In this document: positions 1-9,588 of the stretch, piece by piece
Layout: each line of letters starts with the position of its first letter
How positions within the stretch are numbered: position 1 is the stretch's first letter
Source: Verrucomicrobiaceae bacterium
Lineage (GTDB): Bacteria > Verrucomicrobiota > Verrucomicrobiia > Verrucomicrobiales > Verrucomicrobiaceae
DNA: 64,000 bases
NCBI GenBank assembly: GCA_016713035.1
Contig: JADJPW010000002.1
Coordinates: forward strand, 1 to 64,000
Reading direction: 5' to 3'
Translations under genes and position numbers: made by a program
The notes under the pieces: model-generated
Seen by the model: the letters and a program-made list of their open reading frames with translations, nothing else
What the model was told of the DNA's origin: nothing
Databases searched by the model: none

Positions 1-692
1 CGATTTCATCCAAGGTGCTACGACGGTAAATCACGCCAGTGCCCACACCCGTGATACCATCAAAACAATCACGACTAGGTTGGAGCACATCAAAGAAATA
101 GGCCTGCTCATGCCAGCGTCCCGCGCCTACGACACGGTCCAAAAACAGAAAGCTGTCTTCGTTGTAGAAAGTCTGGGGTGCCTGTGCCATTCCCACCAGG
201 GGGTCTTTCATGTGGCCTGCCAGCGTATCCAAGGCATCTCGGCGTGGAATATGATCTGCATCGAAAGTCGCTACGAAATCAGCTTTTGAATGCCGAAGTG
301 CATTATTGAGGTTTCCCGCCTTCGCTCCCGAGTTGTCTGCCCGGGTGAGATAATGCACGCCATATTTTTTTGCGATCTCCGCGATCTCTGGTCGCTTGCC
401 ATCATCCAACAAGAAAGTCTCATGAGGGTAGTCGATACTGACAGCCCCCATGACAGTCAGCTCGATCATCTCTGCCGGCTCAGTGTAAACGGGCAAAAAC
501 ACATCAATCGTCGGACGGAAATCCGAAGCTCCGGGTCCGCGATGCCGGGTGCGGGCACACCTTCACGAGTGTCAAACCTATCAGGATTCCATAAGCTGTT
601 ACTAGATAGAAGATCAGTGAAAACCACCATTCATCAGGGTTAAAAACCGTTGGCCTCCACACCAGATAAGAAAGAGCGATCACCACATACAT
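1..692 (-). CDS. Cellulose-synthase-like family 2 glycosyltransferase, partial and frameshifted
   Basis: Membrane glycosyltransferase that would polymerise or transfer sugars from a nucleotide sugar at the inner membrane. The N-terminal part (504-692) has two hydrophobic segments around VVIALSYLVW and LIFYLVTAYGILIGL. After one frameshift near 510-545 the catalytic domain reads without interruption to the window edge, starting PTIDVFLPVYTEP, with the nucleotide-binding LLDDGKR and metal-binding ATFDADHIPRRD motifs of the BcsA/GT2 family. The C-terminal acceptor motif and last membrane segments lie beyond position 1. The true start may be upstream of 692. The break looks like a sequencing indel because both sides fit one family. 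Family assignment is good; the polymer made is unknown. Confidence 0.75.
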
Positions 693-793
693 CCCGGAAG
701 CTATCCGACGGCGGGTTTGATTCCTTTCAGATGATAGGGACTTCCTCGCCGTGGCTAAACATGATGAGACGTGGGGTTAAGTGTCATCGGGAT

Positions 794-1511
794 TCACCAC
801 ACACCGAGTTTTTCCGGCTGCTTTGTCGCTGCACCGGCCCAGTCACGGTTCGCGGCAGGGCTGGCGGGAACTGGTGGAGCACGCGGCCGGTTTAAAGCCG
901 CCCCCAGGGCCTCTTCGCACGCCCGGCGCATTCTTCCGCGTAGGCTCACGCCGATCACCCTGCGGCTCTAGGGCTGCGATCACAGCACGCAAATGGGCAT
1001 CACAGTGTGTGCGTTGAGTGCGGCGGCCTCTGCGGCGGGGTAGCTTCTCTGGTGTGAAATTCTTCCCTCCGGCCTCGATGAACACGAGTGGGCAAAAATT
1101 CGCCACAAAGTGCTCTCGGAAGAAATTCTCCGCCGGGCCAAATTTCGCCGCGAAATGGCCCCATAGCCGCCTGCCGCTCACTTTCGACTGCGGACAGGCA
1201 AACCCCCAGCGCACGGCCCGCTTCCGGGTGCTCACGCTCCTGGTTTGCCCACGGGCTCGCAGATCTGCATCCAATCACGCACTGCGGCGATCTCCCAAAT
1301 GGCACCCCCGTCTGCGTCATGCCAAAGGCCTGGATTCATGCCGACGAACACGACTTTCTTCCGCGTGGCGCCGAACCGTGTCAGATAGGCCGCATGCGAT
1401 GCCCACGCATACTCGAGTGGCTGATAGACATACTCCACGGGCTCTGCGAAGCGGAGCGGACGTAAGTCCTCACGCGGGGAGAGCGGCGGCGATGAGTTTT
1501 TCTGCGGGCAT
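794..1511 (-). CDS. SMUG1-type uracil-DNA glycosylase, frameshifted
   Basis: Base-excision repair enzyme that removes uracil and related lesions from DNA. Read across several frameshifts, the protein shows the SMUG1 order: a YVYQPLEYAWASHAAYLTRFG block, the catalytic VVFVGMNPG loop, QTGVPFG, an AAVRDWM segment, SEVSGRR-like SKVSGRRLWG, FFREHFVANFCPL, NFTPEKLP, and a C-terminal stretch reading as LHPSPASPAANRDW once one base is restored near 880. The start at 1511 (MPAEKLIAAAL) is the first ATG ahead of the conserved block. At least four single-base slips are needed, at roughly 880, 960, 1010-1050 and 1470. They are probably sequence errors, though a decaying gene is possible. Length (~240 aa) fits the family. 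Confidence 0.75.
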
Positions 1512-1569
1512 GGGCGTCCCTCGTCGTCCCAGACACCGCGCCCGTCAAGACCACCCGCACACAGGCCCC

Positions 1570-2377
1570 TCACTGGACCAGCCTGCCGTCACATACTGCT
1601 CTGTCAGTCGATCTTTGGGCAGGGTGAAGAGGTCCATCGTGTCACCATGCTCGATGGGTTGCCTTTGTAAAAGAAGGCGGTTTGGTCAGCGATCCGCTTG
1701 GCCTGCTCCATGTTATGCGTGACGATAATGAAGGTGTAGCGATCCCTGAGTTCATAAATGAGCTCCTCGATGCGTGCCGTGGCGATGGGATCGAGCGCGG
1801 CACAGGGCTCATCCATGAGCAGGATGCGCGGCTGGAGTGCGATGGCCCGGGCGATGGCAGAGACGCTGCTGCTGACCACCAGAGAGCCCTGGCCATCTCC
1901 TTACGGGCGGTCTTTGGCCTCATCCCACAGAGCGGCAGACTTCAGGCTCCTCTGCGGCATCCATGAGCTCGTGCTTATCTGTCACACCCGCGACTCGCAG
2001 GCCATAGACGGCATTTTCAAAGATGGAGCGGGGGAAAGGATTGTACTTCTGGAATACCATTCCCACCTGCCGCCGCAGGGCGATGGGATCGACCTGTGGA
2101 GTGTATAAATCCACGCCGTCGATGCGAATGGTGCCACTGACGACGCGAGCGCTGTCCACCAGATCGTTGATGCGATTGATGGCACGCAGCAGCGTGCTCT
2201 TACCGCAGCGATGGGCCGATGAGGGCAGTGACGTCTTCACTGCGGATCGGCAGATCGACATCAAAAGAGCACCTGGTGGTCCCCGTAGGCATAATTAAAG
2301 CGCTCTACGAGAGGAAGGGATGGTTGGAAGAGGCTGGCGACACGTCTGGCAAGTGAGGAGGAGGGTATTTGGCCCAT
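1570..2377 (-). CDS. pstB: Phosphate ABC transporter ATP-binding protein PstB, frameshifted
   Basis: Cytoplasmic ATPase that powers high-affinity phosphate import through PstCA. Visible parts in order: ERFNYAYGDHQVLF near the start, Walker A GPSGCGKSTLLRAIN (one base off), the PstB-typical ALRRQVGMVFQKYNPFP, SIFENAVYGLR, Walker B RILLMDEPCAALDP, the H-loop FIIVTHNM, and the C-terminal LFTLPKDRLTEQYVT. The signature LSGGQ region around 1880-1930 is scrambled by indels. Start at 2377 (MGQIPSSSLARR) is chosen because it runs into the first conserved strand. About 268 aa when repaired, normal for the family. No pstA, pstC or phoU can be identified next to it. Confidence 0.85.
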
Positions 2378-2440
2378 TCACCACACACTGTCAGCGATTC
2401 CAGGGCAACAAAAACGTCACAAACAACACTCAATGCAGCG

Positions 2441-3190
2441 TCACCGGCTGCGGACGCTGTCCCGACCTTGCTGTCCATCGCCTGATCGAGCGCTAGGCCG
2501 CTGATATTTCCGCCAAATCGGGATGCTGGGCTGCTTCTTCGACTTTTTCATCAGCGCCAGGGCGCGAAGTCCTGCCGCTCGATCGCTTTACGCACCTCTG
2601 CATCGTGCCCCAGCTCGATGATGCGCGAGTGATTGAGTGCCTGGGCCGTTTCGGGTTCTGGGCAACGAGACGCTACCACACCGCGCCTCTGGCCATAGGA
2701 TGAGCAGGCGGGACAGATTCGCCGTAGCGCGGATGTCATAGGGGTCGAGCTTTTGGGCGATCGCTCCAGGAAGCTACTGTCCATGCGCTGGCTCAGGCTG
2801 GCAAAGATGGACTGCGCCTCCGACTGCACTTTGCCGTTCTTTTTCCACGATCTCGGCGGCACTTTCCAGACTATCCAGGCTGCCGAGCAGCCGCGGCGAC
2901 ATGCTCGCGATCCATAGCAGAAAGCTGGAGGGGAAGGCACTGAGGAGCATGCCACGCCAACCGTGAGTCCGCTGACGAGATTGACAGGCAAACCGAACGC
3001 GGAGCAGATACACGCCCGCTTTGCAGATAAAATACGCCAGCAGACCCGGCGCAGCGGAGAGAAGAAGAGCAGCCGATTGGTCGTCATGGCGATGCCCGCC
3101 GCGCCGAAGATGTCCGCGGTGCGAAAGACATACCAGGCCACCCCCGGCGGAGATGGCCAGTGAGAACATGCCCACGAGCTGCCGCATCAC
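2441..3190 (-). CDS. Unidentified membrane protein, heavily frameshifted
   Basis: A leftward gene can be followed only in pieces. The N-terminal piece (MRQLVGMFSLAISAGGG, then WYVFRTADIFGAAGIAM) is hydrophobic. It is followed by basic loops, another hydrophobic segment near LLSAFPSSFLLWIASM, and a charged C-terminal part containing LGHDAEVRKAIERQDF and ending KKQPSIPIWRKY before a TGA at 2441. At least three frame changes are required. It lies directly upstream of pstB on the same strand but shows no recognisable PstA, PstC or PhoU signature. Function is not assigned, and the reconstructed limits are approximate. Confidence 0.35.
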
Positions 3191-3377
3191 GCCGCGTGAA
3201 AAACCCAGCCGCCAAAAGCGATGAAGCCTACCGTGCCGCAGTGACCCAGATGGTGGAGGGCACTTTCTGGACTAGTATCGAGGACTTCGCTGGTATTCGG
3301 CAGGGGCACGGGGCGGATCGTAACACATCATCGAACGAGCGCTAGTGTGCCTTCTGCCCTCCAGCGCCGGCAGGGCA

Positions 3378-4265
3378 TCATCCGCGTGGGTGAAATTTCC
3401 GATGTGTCTCCTTCAGTCGGGATTGATCGACGTGGGTGTGGATCTGCGTGGTGGCGATATCCGGCGTGGCCCAGCATTTCCTGGATCACGCGTAAATCCG
3501 CCCGTGGGTGGAAGATGCGTGGCAAGCTGTTTGACGCATCTTATGCGGGTGGACATGCTTTCGAAGCCACAGGCCGCTGCTCATCTCCCGGAAGATGGCC
3601 TGAATGCGCTCGCTGGTGAGGCGGAGGCCGTTTTGCTCAAAACACAAAACTCTGCGTCTTTAGCCGCACCAGCCCCTGGCCGCCATGCTCGATATACGCC
3701 GCTAGGGCATCCCGTGCAGCTGCTCCTGCAGTGCGAGGCGTGTTTTACGCCCTTTGCCCGTGACGCGCGTATCCAGCCTTCTTCCAGGCTCAGGTTCTCC
3801 AGCCGTGCATCGAGCAACTCGGAGAGCCGTATGTGGGCCGCTGGCATAAAAAAGCTCGAAAATCGCCCGGTCACGGCGGTCGAGCCGGACTCGTGCCATC
3901 CACGGATTCGATGAGCTTTCACGTCAGCTCGCCCAGAGTGCCGGGAGGCGTTTTCCAGCCGCGGTGGCAACAGCGCATCCGCAGGGTCTTTCGTGATGTA
4001 GCGCCGGGCGGCCAAAAAGCGGAAAAAATCTTCAACGCGATCCAGCTCTAGCCGCGCAGAGGCGGCGATGCCGTCTTTTTCGCTGCGCCAGGAAATCGCC
4101 AAAATCTCCGTGGTGACGGCTGCGGGAGCCTCGGGGCCATCTGCCCGCAACCAGGAGGCAAGGACTCCAGCACGACGCACCAGTAGCTGGTAATTCACGG
4201 AAGACCGCGTTCCGTGGCGAGATGGAGAATAAAGGCGTCGATGAGGTCCAGCACGCCGCCAGCAT
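3378..4265 (-). CDS. XerC/XerD-like tyrosine recombinase, frameshifted
   Basis: Site-specific tyrosine recombinase, probably the chromosome-dimer resolving type. The N-terminal SAM-like domain begins LDLIDAFILHLATERGLP and continues through VNYQLLVRRAGVLASWL. The catalytic domain shows TVTGRRDRAIFELFYASG with AHIRLSELLDARLENLS, then VTGKGRKTR, HKMR (the His-x-x-Arg box), GADLRVIQEMLGHA and the end SRLKETHRKFHPRG. The Tyr lies in the IATTQIYTHV-like segment near 3440. At least five indels break the frame. The last residues KETHRKFHPRG are typical of Verrucomicrobia and proteobacterial XerD/XerC. Distinguishing XerC from XerD is not possible here. Confidence 0.75.
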
Positions 4266-4345
4266 GCCACGGGGAGCTTTGAAGACAAAAATACATTGCC
4301 GGGGAAGCGCCGCCCCGGCAATGATGGCAACTCTCCTCTCCTGTT

Positions 4346-4939
4346 ATGGCCTCCTACAATAAAGTCATGCTCATCAGCAATCTCACCCGCGACCCCGAGG
4401 TGCGTTATACGCCCAAAGGCAGCGCAGTATGCGACATCGGTCTCGCAGTGAATCGCGTCTATACCTCTGACAGCGGGGAGAAGGTGGGGAAGTCACCTTC
4501 GTCGATGTGGTGCTCTGGTCCAAGATGGCCGAGCTCGCTGGCAAATATCTGCACAAAGGCCGCCCAGTCTTTATCGAAGGCCGTCTCCAAATGGATTCCT
4601 GGGAGGACAAGCAGACTGGCCAGAAGCGCACACGCCTCGCGTCGTCAGGAGCAGATGCAATTCCTCGGCAGCCCAGGTGATCGCGGTGCCCCTGCTGGCG
4701 GCGGCGGTTATGAAGACGAAGGCGGCAGCAATGGTGGTGGTGGTGGTGGTGGTGGCGGCGGCTATGGCGGCGGAGGCGGCAATGGTGGCGGCGGTTACAG
4801 CCGTCCTGCCCAGCGTCCGATGCAGCGCTCTGCTGCTTACAGCGCAGCGTCAGCCCAACGCCCTGCCCCAGCCCACCAGAATGATGACTTCGGCGACGGA
4901 CCCATCACCGAGGGCATGGAAGACGACGGATCATTTTGA
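4346..4939 (+). CDS. ssb: Single-stranded DNA-binding protein
   Basis: Binds and protects single-stranded DNA in replication, repair and recombination. The OB-fold begins MASYNKVMLISNLTRDPEVRYTPKG and AVCDIGLAVNR. Between about 4484 and 4640 the family sequence TFVDVVLWSKMAELAGKYLHKG and VFIEGRLQMDSW lies in another frame, so two or more compensating base deletions are present, and the nominal open translation there is spurious. The linker is an extreme glycine run (4690-4800), partly from GGT/GGC iteration. The C-terminal tail ends EGMEDDGSF rather than the canonical DDDIPF but keeps the acidic residues and final Phe. A strong terminator follows. Confidence 0.9.
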   Translation: MASYNKVMLISNLTRDPEVRYTPKGSAVCDIGLAVNRVYTSDSGEKVGKSPSSMWCSGPRWPSSLANICTKAAQSLSKAVSKWIPGRTSRLARSAHASRRQEQMQFLGSPGDRGAPAGGGGYEDEGGSNGGGGGGGGGGYGGGGGNGGGGYSRPAQRPMQRSAAYSAASAQRPAPAHQNDDFGDGPITEGMEDDGSF

Positions 4940-4954
4940 TTCCCACTTTCCCCC

Positions 4955-4994
4955 AAAAAGAGCGGCCAGGCATCACAGCCAGCCGCTCTTTTTT
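4955..4994. terminator. Bidirectional intrinsic terminator between ssb and the NIPSNAP gene
   Basis: Perfect 12-bp stem AAAAAGAGCGGC (4955-4966) and GCCGCTCTTTTT (4982-4993), followed by a T run on the + strand and preceded by an A run that serves the opposite strand. It lies 15 bp after the ssb stop and would also serve the convergent NIPSNAP gene. Confidence 0.85.
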
Positions 4995-4999
4995 ATTTA

Positions 5000-5777
5000 A
5001 CCCAGTCACTGCACGGGCGAAGTCCGTCGCTTTCATGTACACTTTTCACGCCTTCAGCCTGCGGCTGGATGGTGAACAGGGCCACCATTGGCAGCCTCAC
5101 TCGCAGACTTGGCTTTGACCAGTCTGGATCAGCACGGAAGGCAGTGAAGGAGGCGATACCGGCCTCCTTGCTGTCGAGAGAGGATGTAGATCAGCTTGGT
5201 GCCGGCGCCTTTGTCCTCATCCGTCGGTGTCCAGTAGGCGAGGTGGCTCATGCCGTGGTTGGAGAAAAGCTTCATGGTGTGCTCCCGGAAGCGGGCATGC
5301 AGCGCATCGAGCTTGCCTGGAGGGGTGATGTAAGAGCGCAGTTCAAAGACGCGTGGCTTACTGCCTTTTTCGATCTTTAGCACCGGGGAGTACGGCGTGG
5401 TGGTCATGAAGACCGACTCGATCTTCGCCACGATCTTGCCATCTGCCTCGCTCGCCTTTGCAGCAGCCTGCCACTCTGGATCAGCGCCAAGGCCTTGAAG
5501 CTCGCCTTCGCGGCATCGCGGCTGGCATGCTCCAAACATAGATGAGCGTGGTTTTGGAGCCATTCTCCTCATCCACAGGCACCCAGTAGCCCACGTTCTT
5601 CATGCCATGCTTTTCAAACAGCTTGCAGGTGTGGTCGCGGAAGCGTGTGAGCAGCGCATCGAGCCGCCCCTCATGGCATGTATAGATGCGTAGCTCATAG
5701 ACGGGGTCCGCGTGAGCAGTGGAAAAGGCAGTGAAGAGAAGTGAAGCCGCAGTGGCGAGAAGTCGGAGCATTTTCAT
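5000..5777 (-). CDS. Secreted two-domain NIPSNAP family protein, frameshifted
   Basis: Signal peptide MKMLRLLATAASLLFTAFSTAHA, then two NIPSNAP (dimeric alpha-beta barrel) repeats. Repeat 1 has VYELRIYTCHEGRLDALLTRFRDH, FEKHGMKNVGYWVP and TTLIYVW. Repeat 2 has VFELRSYITPPGKLDALHARF, LFSNHGMSHLAYWTP and TKLIYILS. Frameshifts near 5530 and 5185 separate the pieces. After the second, the expected tail KATDFARAV can be read around 5010-5040. The exact 3' end is uncertain and sits close to the shared terminator. Double NIPSNAP secreted proteins are common in Planctomycetes and Verrucomicrobia; their function is unknown. Confidence 0.75.
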
Positions 5778-5873
5778 GGCGGTGCGGATGCTGGCGCGGA
5801 TTCGCTTCAGCGCAAAGATGCTTTTCTTTGTCCACCTTGCCCCTCGCTACTTCCTGCCTATGCGGAGCAGGAC

Positions 5874-6244
5874 ATGACTACCACGCTCATCCTCAAGTGT
5901 CTCGCCATTGGCGTCGTTAGCGGCATCATCGCGGCACTCTGCGGTGTCGGCGGCGGTGTGGTGATGGTCCCGGCCTTTGTCCTGCTGCTCGATATGCCGC
6001 AGAAAACCGCCGTCGCCACCCCCTAGCCATCATCATCCCCACAGCACTCATGGCCACCACCCAGAACGCCCGCGCGGGCTAGTGAACTGGCAAGTCGTGC
6101 TCTACACCGCCATCGCATCCTCCATCCCTGGCCTACTTCGGCGCGGGATGGCTCAAGCGCCTCAGCAACGAGACGCTCAGTCAGGGCTTCGGCGTGCTTT
6201 TGATCATCTTTGGCATCCGCATGCTCTGGGCTGGCCGGGCCTAG
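5874..6244 (+). CDS. TauE/SafE family small membrane permease, frameshifted
   Basis: Probable anion or organosulfur exporter of the TauE/SafE family, one half-size unit. The frame reads MTTTLILKCLAIGVVSGIIAALCGVGGGVVMVPAFV with the family's glycine-rich GVGGG turn. It continues after a lost base near 6021 as SLAIIIPTALMATTQNARAG and after another near 6130 as GAGWLKRLSNETLSQGFGVLLIIFGIRML, ending at 6244. About 120 aa with four predicted membrane segments matches the half-size members. The two breaks are single-base and look like sequencing errors. Confidence 0.7.
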
Positions 6245-6323
6245 ACATGTTCTCAAAAAGCTCGGCTCAGACTATTCTGCCGCCTATTATACCGGCTCGT
6301 TTTCATAATTCGTGCTGCTAGGT

Positions 6324-7617
6324 CTAGCTCTGCGTGACCGGTTTCTCAGCATTCACAAAGAGGCCGAAGATGCCTGCGAGCACAAAGGCGATGGCGCAGA
6401 CCCACACGCCTTCGTGGTAGTCGTGATTGGTGTCGTAGAGTAGCAGGTTTTGGTGAAGATGAGCGGCAGCAGGGCGGCGCCGAAATTGCCCCACATGTTT
6501 CCCCAGCCAAAGAGCTGTGCTTGATACTTACCACTGATGTCCTGCATCGTCGTCCACATCGCTGGTAGGCCGAAGTCCGCAAAGAATGTCACCATGCCGA
6601 AGCTGAAGGCCATGCCCCAATGCGTATCGGTGGTGAGGGCGAGCAGGTAGCAGGCCGCAGCGGCGAATTTGGTGATGGAGGCGGCAGCATGCGCCCCAGG
6701 CGCTTGCCGTAGCGGCGAGTGAGTGCATCTGTCGCGATGCCGCCGATGGGCAGGGCCGAGATGCCGATGAAAAGCGCTGCCGTAGTAACCCAGCCGCTCG
6801 CTGCGTCATCCAGATGCATGACGATCTTTAAATAATCTGGCAGAGAGAGCACCAGGAAGGCCCAGCCGATGTTGGTGAAGAATTGCACGGCATTGGCGAG
6901 CCACAGATTGCCACTGGAGCAGGCGGCGGCCCAGGGGAAGCTGCGCGGCGGATTTTTCACCGGTTGGAAGTCGCCGCGGCCTTCAGCCAGCAGCGTGATC
7001 TCGGCTTCATTGCAGCGTGGGTGCAGGCGCGGGTGCTCGCGGAAGACGGTCCAGTAACACACTGCCACGGCCAGCCCACCAAAGCCGTAGATCCAGCCCG
7101 CGTAGCGCCAATCACCTGATTTGAGGATGACGAAAGCCGTGAGCCACGGTGCAGCGGCTCCACCGATGCGCCCACCCCAGGAGATGATGGCGCTGAAGAG
7201 CCCGCGTGCCCCGATGTGGGCCCAGCGTGTGACCAGACTACTGCTAGCCGGGTAGTAACCCGCCTCCGCCAAGCCGCAGAACATGCGGGCGATGAAGAGC
7301 GTCCAGAAGCCGGTCGCGAAGCTGGTAGCTGCGGTGAAAAATGACCACGCCGCGATGTAGATGGTGATCAGCATGCGGGCTCCGAAGCGGTCACTGAGCC
7401 AGCCCGCTGGCACCTGGAAGAGTGCGTAGGCCCAAAAGAAGGCACTTTTGATGCCATCGATCTGACCTTGATCGAGCTTGATGTCTGACTGGAAGGAATC
7501 CGAGCCCAGGATGTTCGCCAGGCAGATGCGGTCCAGGTACATCAGGAAGGCCACGACCGTGCCAGTGGCGAGTACTTGGTGGCGGACGGCAGTGGGGTGA
7601 GGGACGGCTTCAGGCAT
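6324..7617 (-). CDS. MFS transporter, ACS/hexuronate-type, frameshifted near 6680
   Basis: Twelve-helix major facilitator permease, probably for an organic anion such as a sugar acid. N-terminal half: VVAFLMYLDRICLANIL, SAFFWAYALFQVPAGWLSDRFGARM (the signature loop), and RMFCGLAEAGYYPASSSLVTRW, which is characteristic of the anion:cation symporter family. C-terminal half: NLWLANAVQFFTNIGWAFLVLSLPDYL, GIATDALTRRYGKRLG, then after a frameshift MAFSFGMVTFFADFGLPAMWTTMQD and KYQAQLFGWGNMWGNFGAALLPLIF. A second small slip near 6440 restores the tail ending NAEKPVTQS. Start at 7617 (MPEAVPHP) is preferred over upstream methionines because it directly precedes helix 1. Substrate is not determinable. 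Confidence 0.8.
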
Positions 7618-7693
7618 AGCGTAGGAGCAGTCAAGCGCCGCACGCTGAATGATCTTGCAGAGTTTGCGCAGCAACAGGATCATGGTCACCATC

Positions 7694-8559
7694 ATGACTG
7701 CTATCAAAAACCTCGTCGCTCTCCTCGTTATCTCCGTGCTCGGAGCTGGTGTGCTGGGCTGGTTTCTTTTCCAGACACGCACGCAGAATGATGCCCTGCG
7801 GGCCGATATACTGCGCATCGAGGCAGAGCATGATGCGCAGCTCCGTGATAAGGATGAGCTGATGCAGCGGTCGCTGGAGAATCAGGCCGCGAAGCACCAG
7901 CTCGCGCTCGATGCTCTGAATGCCGAGCATGCGCAGACTGTGGCCGCGATGCGCCAGGATGAGCGGAAGCGGCTGACAGCAGCAGCGCGGGAGTTTAGCA
8001 GCATTTTGAGGGGAATCAGGCCACGCTGGGCTACATCAATGCGCTGGAGGATAAGGTGAAGTCCGGCCAGCAGCTCTCCAAGGCCGAGGTGGAGCGCCTC
8101 ACGGTGATCACCACCGGCCTGGGCTACCTGAAGAAGCAGTACCAAAAACCGATGGAGGAGTTCAAGGAGCTCCAAGATTACTTTGAGGCCCAAGCGGCGA
8201 AGGTGGTGGAGAAACCGAAGGGGAGCTTCTTCAAACGCCTCTTCAGCAAAAGCTACCGCGAGGCAGAAAAGGAATACGAGCGCAATCAGGGTGCAAAGCA
8301 GGCCTTCGAGCAGGCGCAGGGCGTGTTTTCACAGGTTTACACCAAGGCGCAGAAGTCGATGGCCGGTGTGAGCCTGGATGCAGATGCGCAGATCAAGAAG
8401 TTGCAGGATTACATCGACGATAAAAAGCAGCAGAATGCAGATGACCTGAGCTCCCTCTTTGGCCAAGCACGCAAGGCACTGCGCACGCACCAGGCAGTGC
8501 TGGATTTCGAGCCAGAGGCAGCCCCGACTCTGCCCAAGACGAGTCCGCCGCAGCCGTGA
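7694..8559 (+). CDS. Single-pass membrane coiled-coil protein of unknown function, one frameshift
   Basis: Short cytoplasmic start, one membrane helix (LVALLVISVLGAGVLGWFLF), then a long predicted coiled coil (LRADILRIEAEHDAQLRDKDELMQRSLE and onward). The frame is lost near 8008 where the run TTTT should be TTTTT. Adding one T gives SIFEGNQATLGYINALEDKVKSG, which joins directly to the downstream frame with more charged helix (KKQYQKPMEEFKELQDYFE, KLQDYIDDKKQQN) and a proline-rich end. Start at 7694 (MTAIKNLVAL) or 7682. The protein resembles no family I can name. A homopolymer slip is the clear cause of the break. Confidence 0.65.
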
Positions 8560-8593
8560 TGCCTCCGCCATTCACCATCACCCTCCTCACACT

Positions 8594-9517
8594 GTGCCCA
8601 CTACCCGACCTGAAGTACTCCTCGCTGCACCGTTGCCGGATTTTCTGCGTTTGCCGCTAGAGGCAGCTTACACCTGCCATGTGCTGAAGGATGCGCAGCC
8701 ACACCTGGAGCGCATCCGTGCGGCGATCCCACTGGGCGGCACAGTCTTGAGCACGGAGTTGCTCGCGAGCATGCCTGCGCTGGAGATCGTGAGCGTGATG
8801 GGCGTGGGCTATGATGGGGTGCCTATTCCGTATTGCCGTGAGCGCGGTATCCGCGTGACGAATACGCCGGATGTGCTGACGGATGACGTGGCAGACATCG
8901 CGGTAGCGCTGGTGCTGATGACGAGCCGGCGGCTGGTGGAGTCCAATCGCTACCTGCATGCCGGGAGCTGGCTGACGGGGCCATTCCCACTGGCACATGC
9001 CGTGCGGGGCAAAACAGCGGGCATTTTCGGCCTCGGCCGCATCGGAAAGGCCATCGCACGGCGTCTTGAGGCCCATGGGATGAAAATCGCCTACCACGGC
9101 CGGAAGCCGCAAAATGTGCCGTGGGCCTATTTTGATGATTTGCAGGCTCTCGCGGCAGAAAGTGACTTTTTGGTCATCGCATGCCCCGGCGGCCCAGAGA
9201 CGCAAAAGCGCGTGGATGCGCCTGTTTTGGCCGCTTTAGGCCGTGAGGGCACGCTGATCAATATCGCACGCGGCAGTGTGGTGGATGAGGCGGCGCTGAT
9301 CACCGCGCTGCGTGCCGGGACGATCCGTGGCGCAGGCCTGGATGTCTTTGAAGATGAGCCACGCGTGCCTGCGGAGCTGCTGGCATGCGAAAATGCGGTG
9401 CTACTGCCGCATGTAGGCAGCGCCACACATGAGACACGCCTCGCGATGGCGAATCTGGTGCTGGAGAACCTCGCCGCGCACTTCGCCGACCGGGAGCTGA
9501 TCACGCCCGTGTGCTAA
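8594..9517 (+). CDS. D-isomer-specific 2-hydroxyacid dehydrogenase (glyoxylate/hydroxypyruvate reductase type)
   Basis: NAD(P)H-dependent reductase of 2-keto acids. Residue blocks: substrate-side VSVMGVGYDGVPI, dinucleotide-binding GIFGLGRIGKAIARRLEAHGM, the catalytic Arg in INIARGSVVDEAALI, the catalytic Glu in GLDVFEDEPRVP, and the catalytic His in LLPHVGSATHETR. The GTG start at 8594 (VPTTRPEVLLAAPLP) is chosen because the longer reading overlaps the previous gene and lacks similarity. About 307 aa, normal for the family. All catalytic residues are present. The substrate could be glyoxylate, hydroxypyruvate or another 2-keto acid. Confidence 0.85.
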   Translation: MPTTRPEVLLAAPLPDFLRLPLEAAYTCHVLKDAQPHLERIRAAIPLGGTVLSTELLASMPALEIVSVMGVGYDGVPIPYCRERGIRVTNTPDVLTDDVADIAVALVLMTSRRLVESNRYLHAGSWLTGPFPLAHAVRGKTAGIFGLGRIGKAIARRLEAHGMKIAYHGRKPQNVPWAYFDDLQALAAESDFLVIACPGGPETQKRVDAPVLAALGREGTLINIARGSVVDEAALITALRAGTIRGAGLDVFEDEPRVPAELLACENAVLLPHVGSATHETRLAMANLVLENLAAHFADRELITPVC

Positions 9518-9588
9518 AAAGGGCATCCGTGTGAATGCGGAGAAAGTTAGAAATACCGCTCTCACCGCTTACGCAGTAGCTTTCATCA

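Noticed and set aside
2441..3190. pstA, pstC or phoU next to pstB
   Set aside because: No permease EAA-type loop or PhoU repeat can be read in any frame combination I tried.
4690..4810. GGT/GGC run in ssb as a separate repeat element
   Set aside because: It encodes the glycine-rich linker common in SSB tails and stays in the coding frame.
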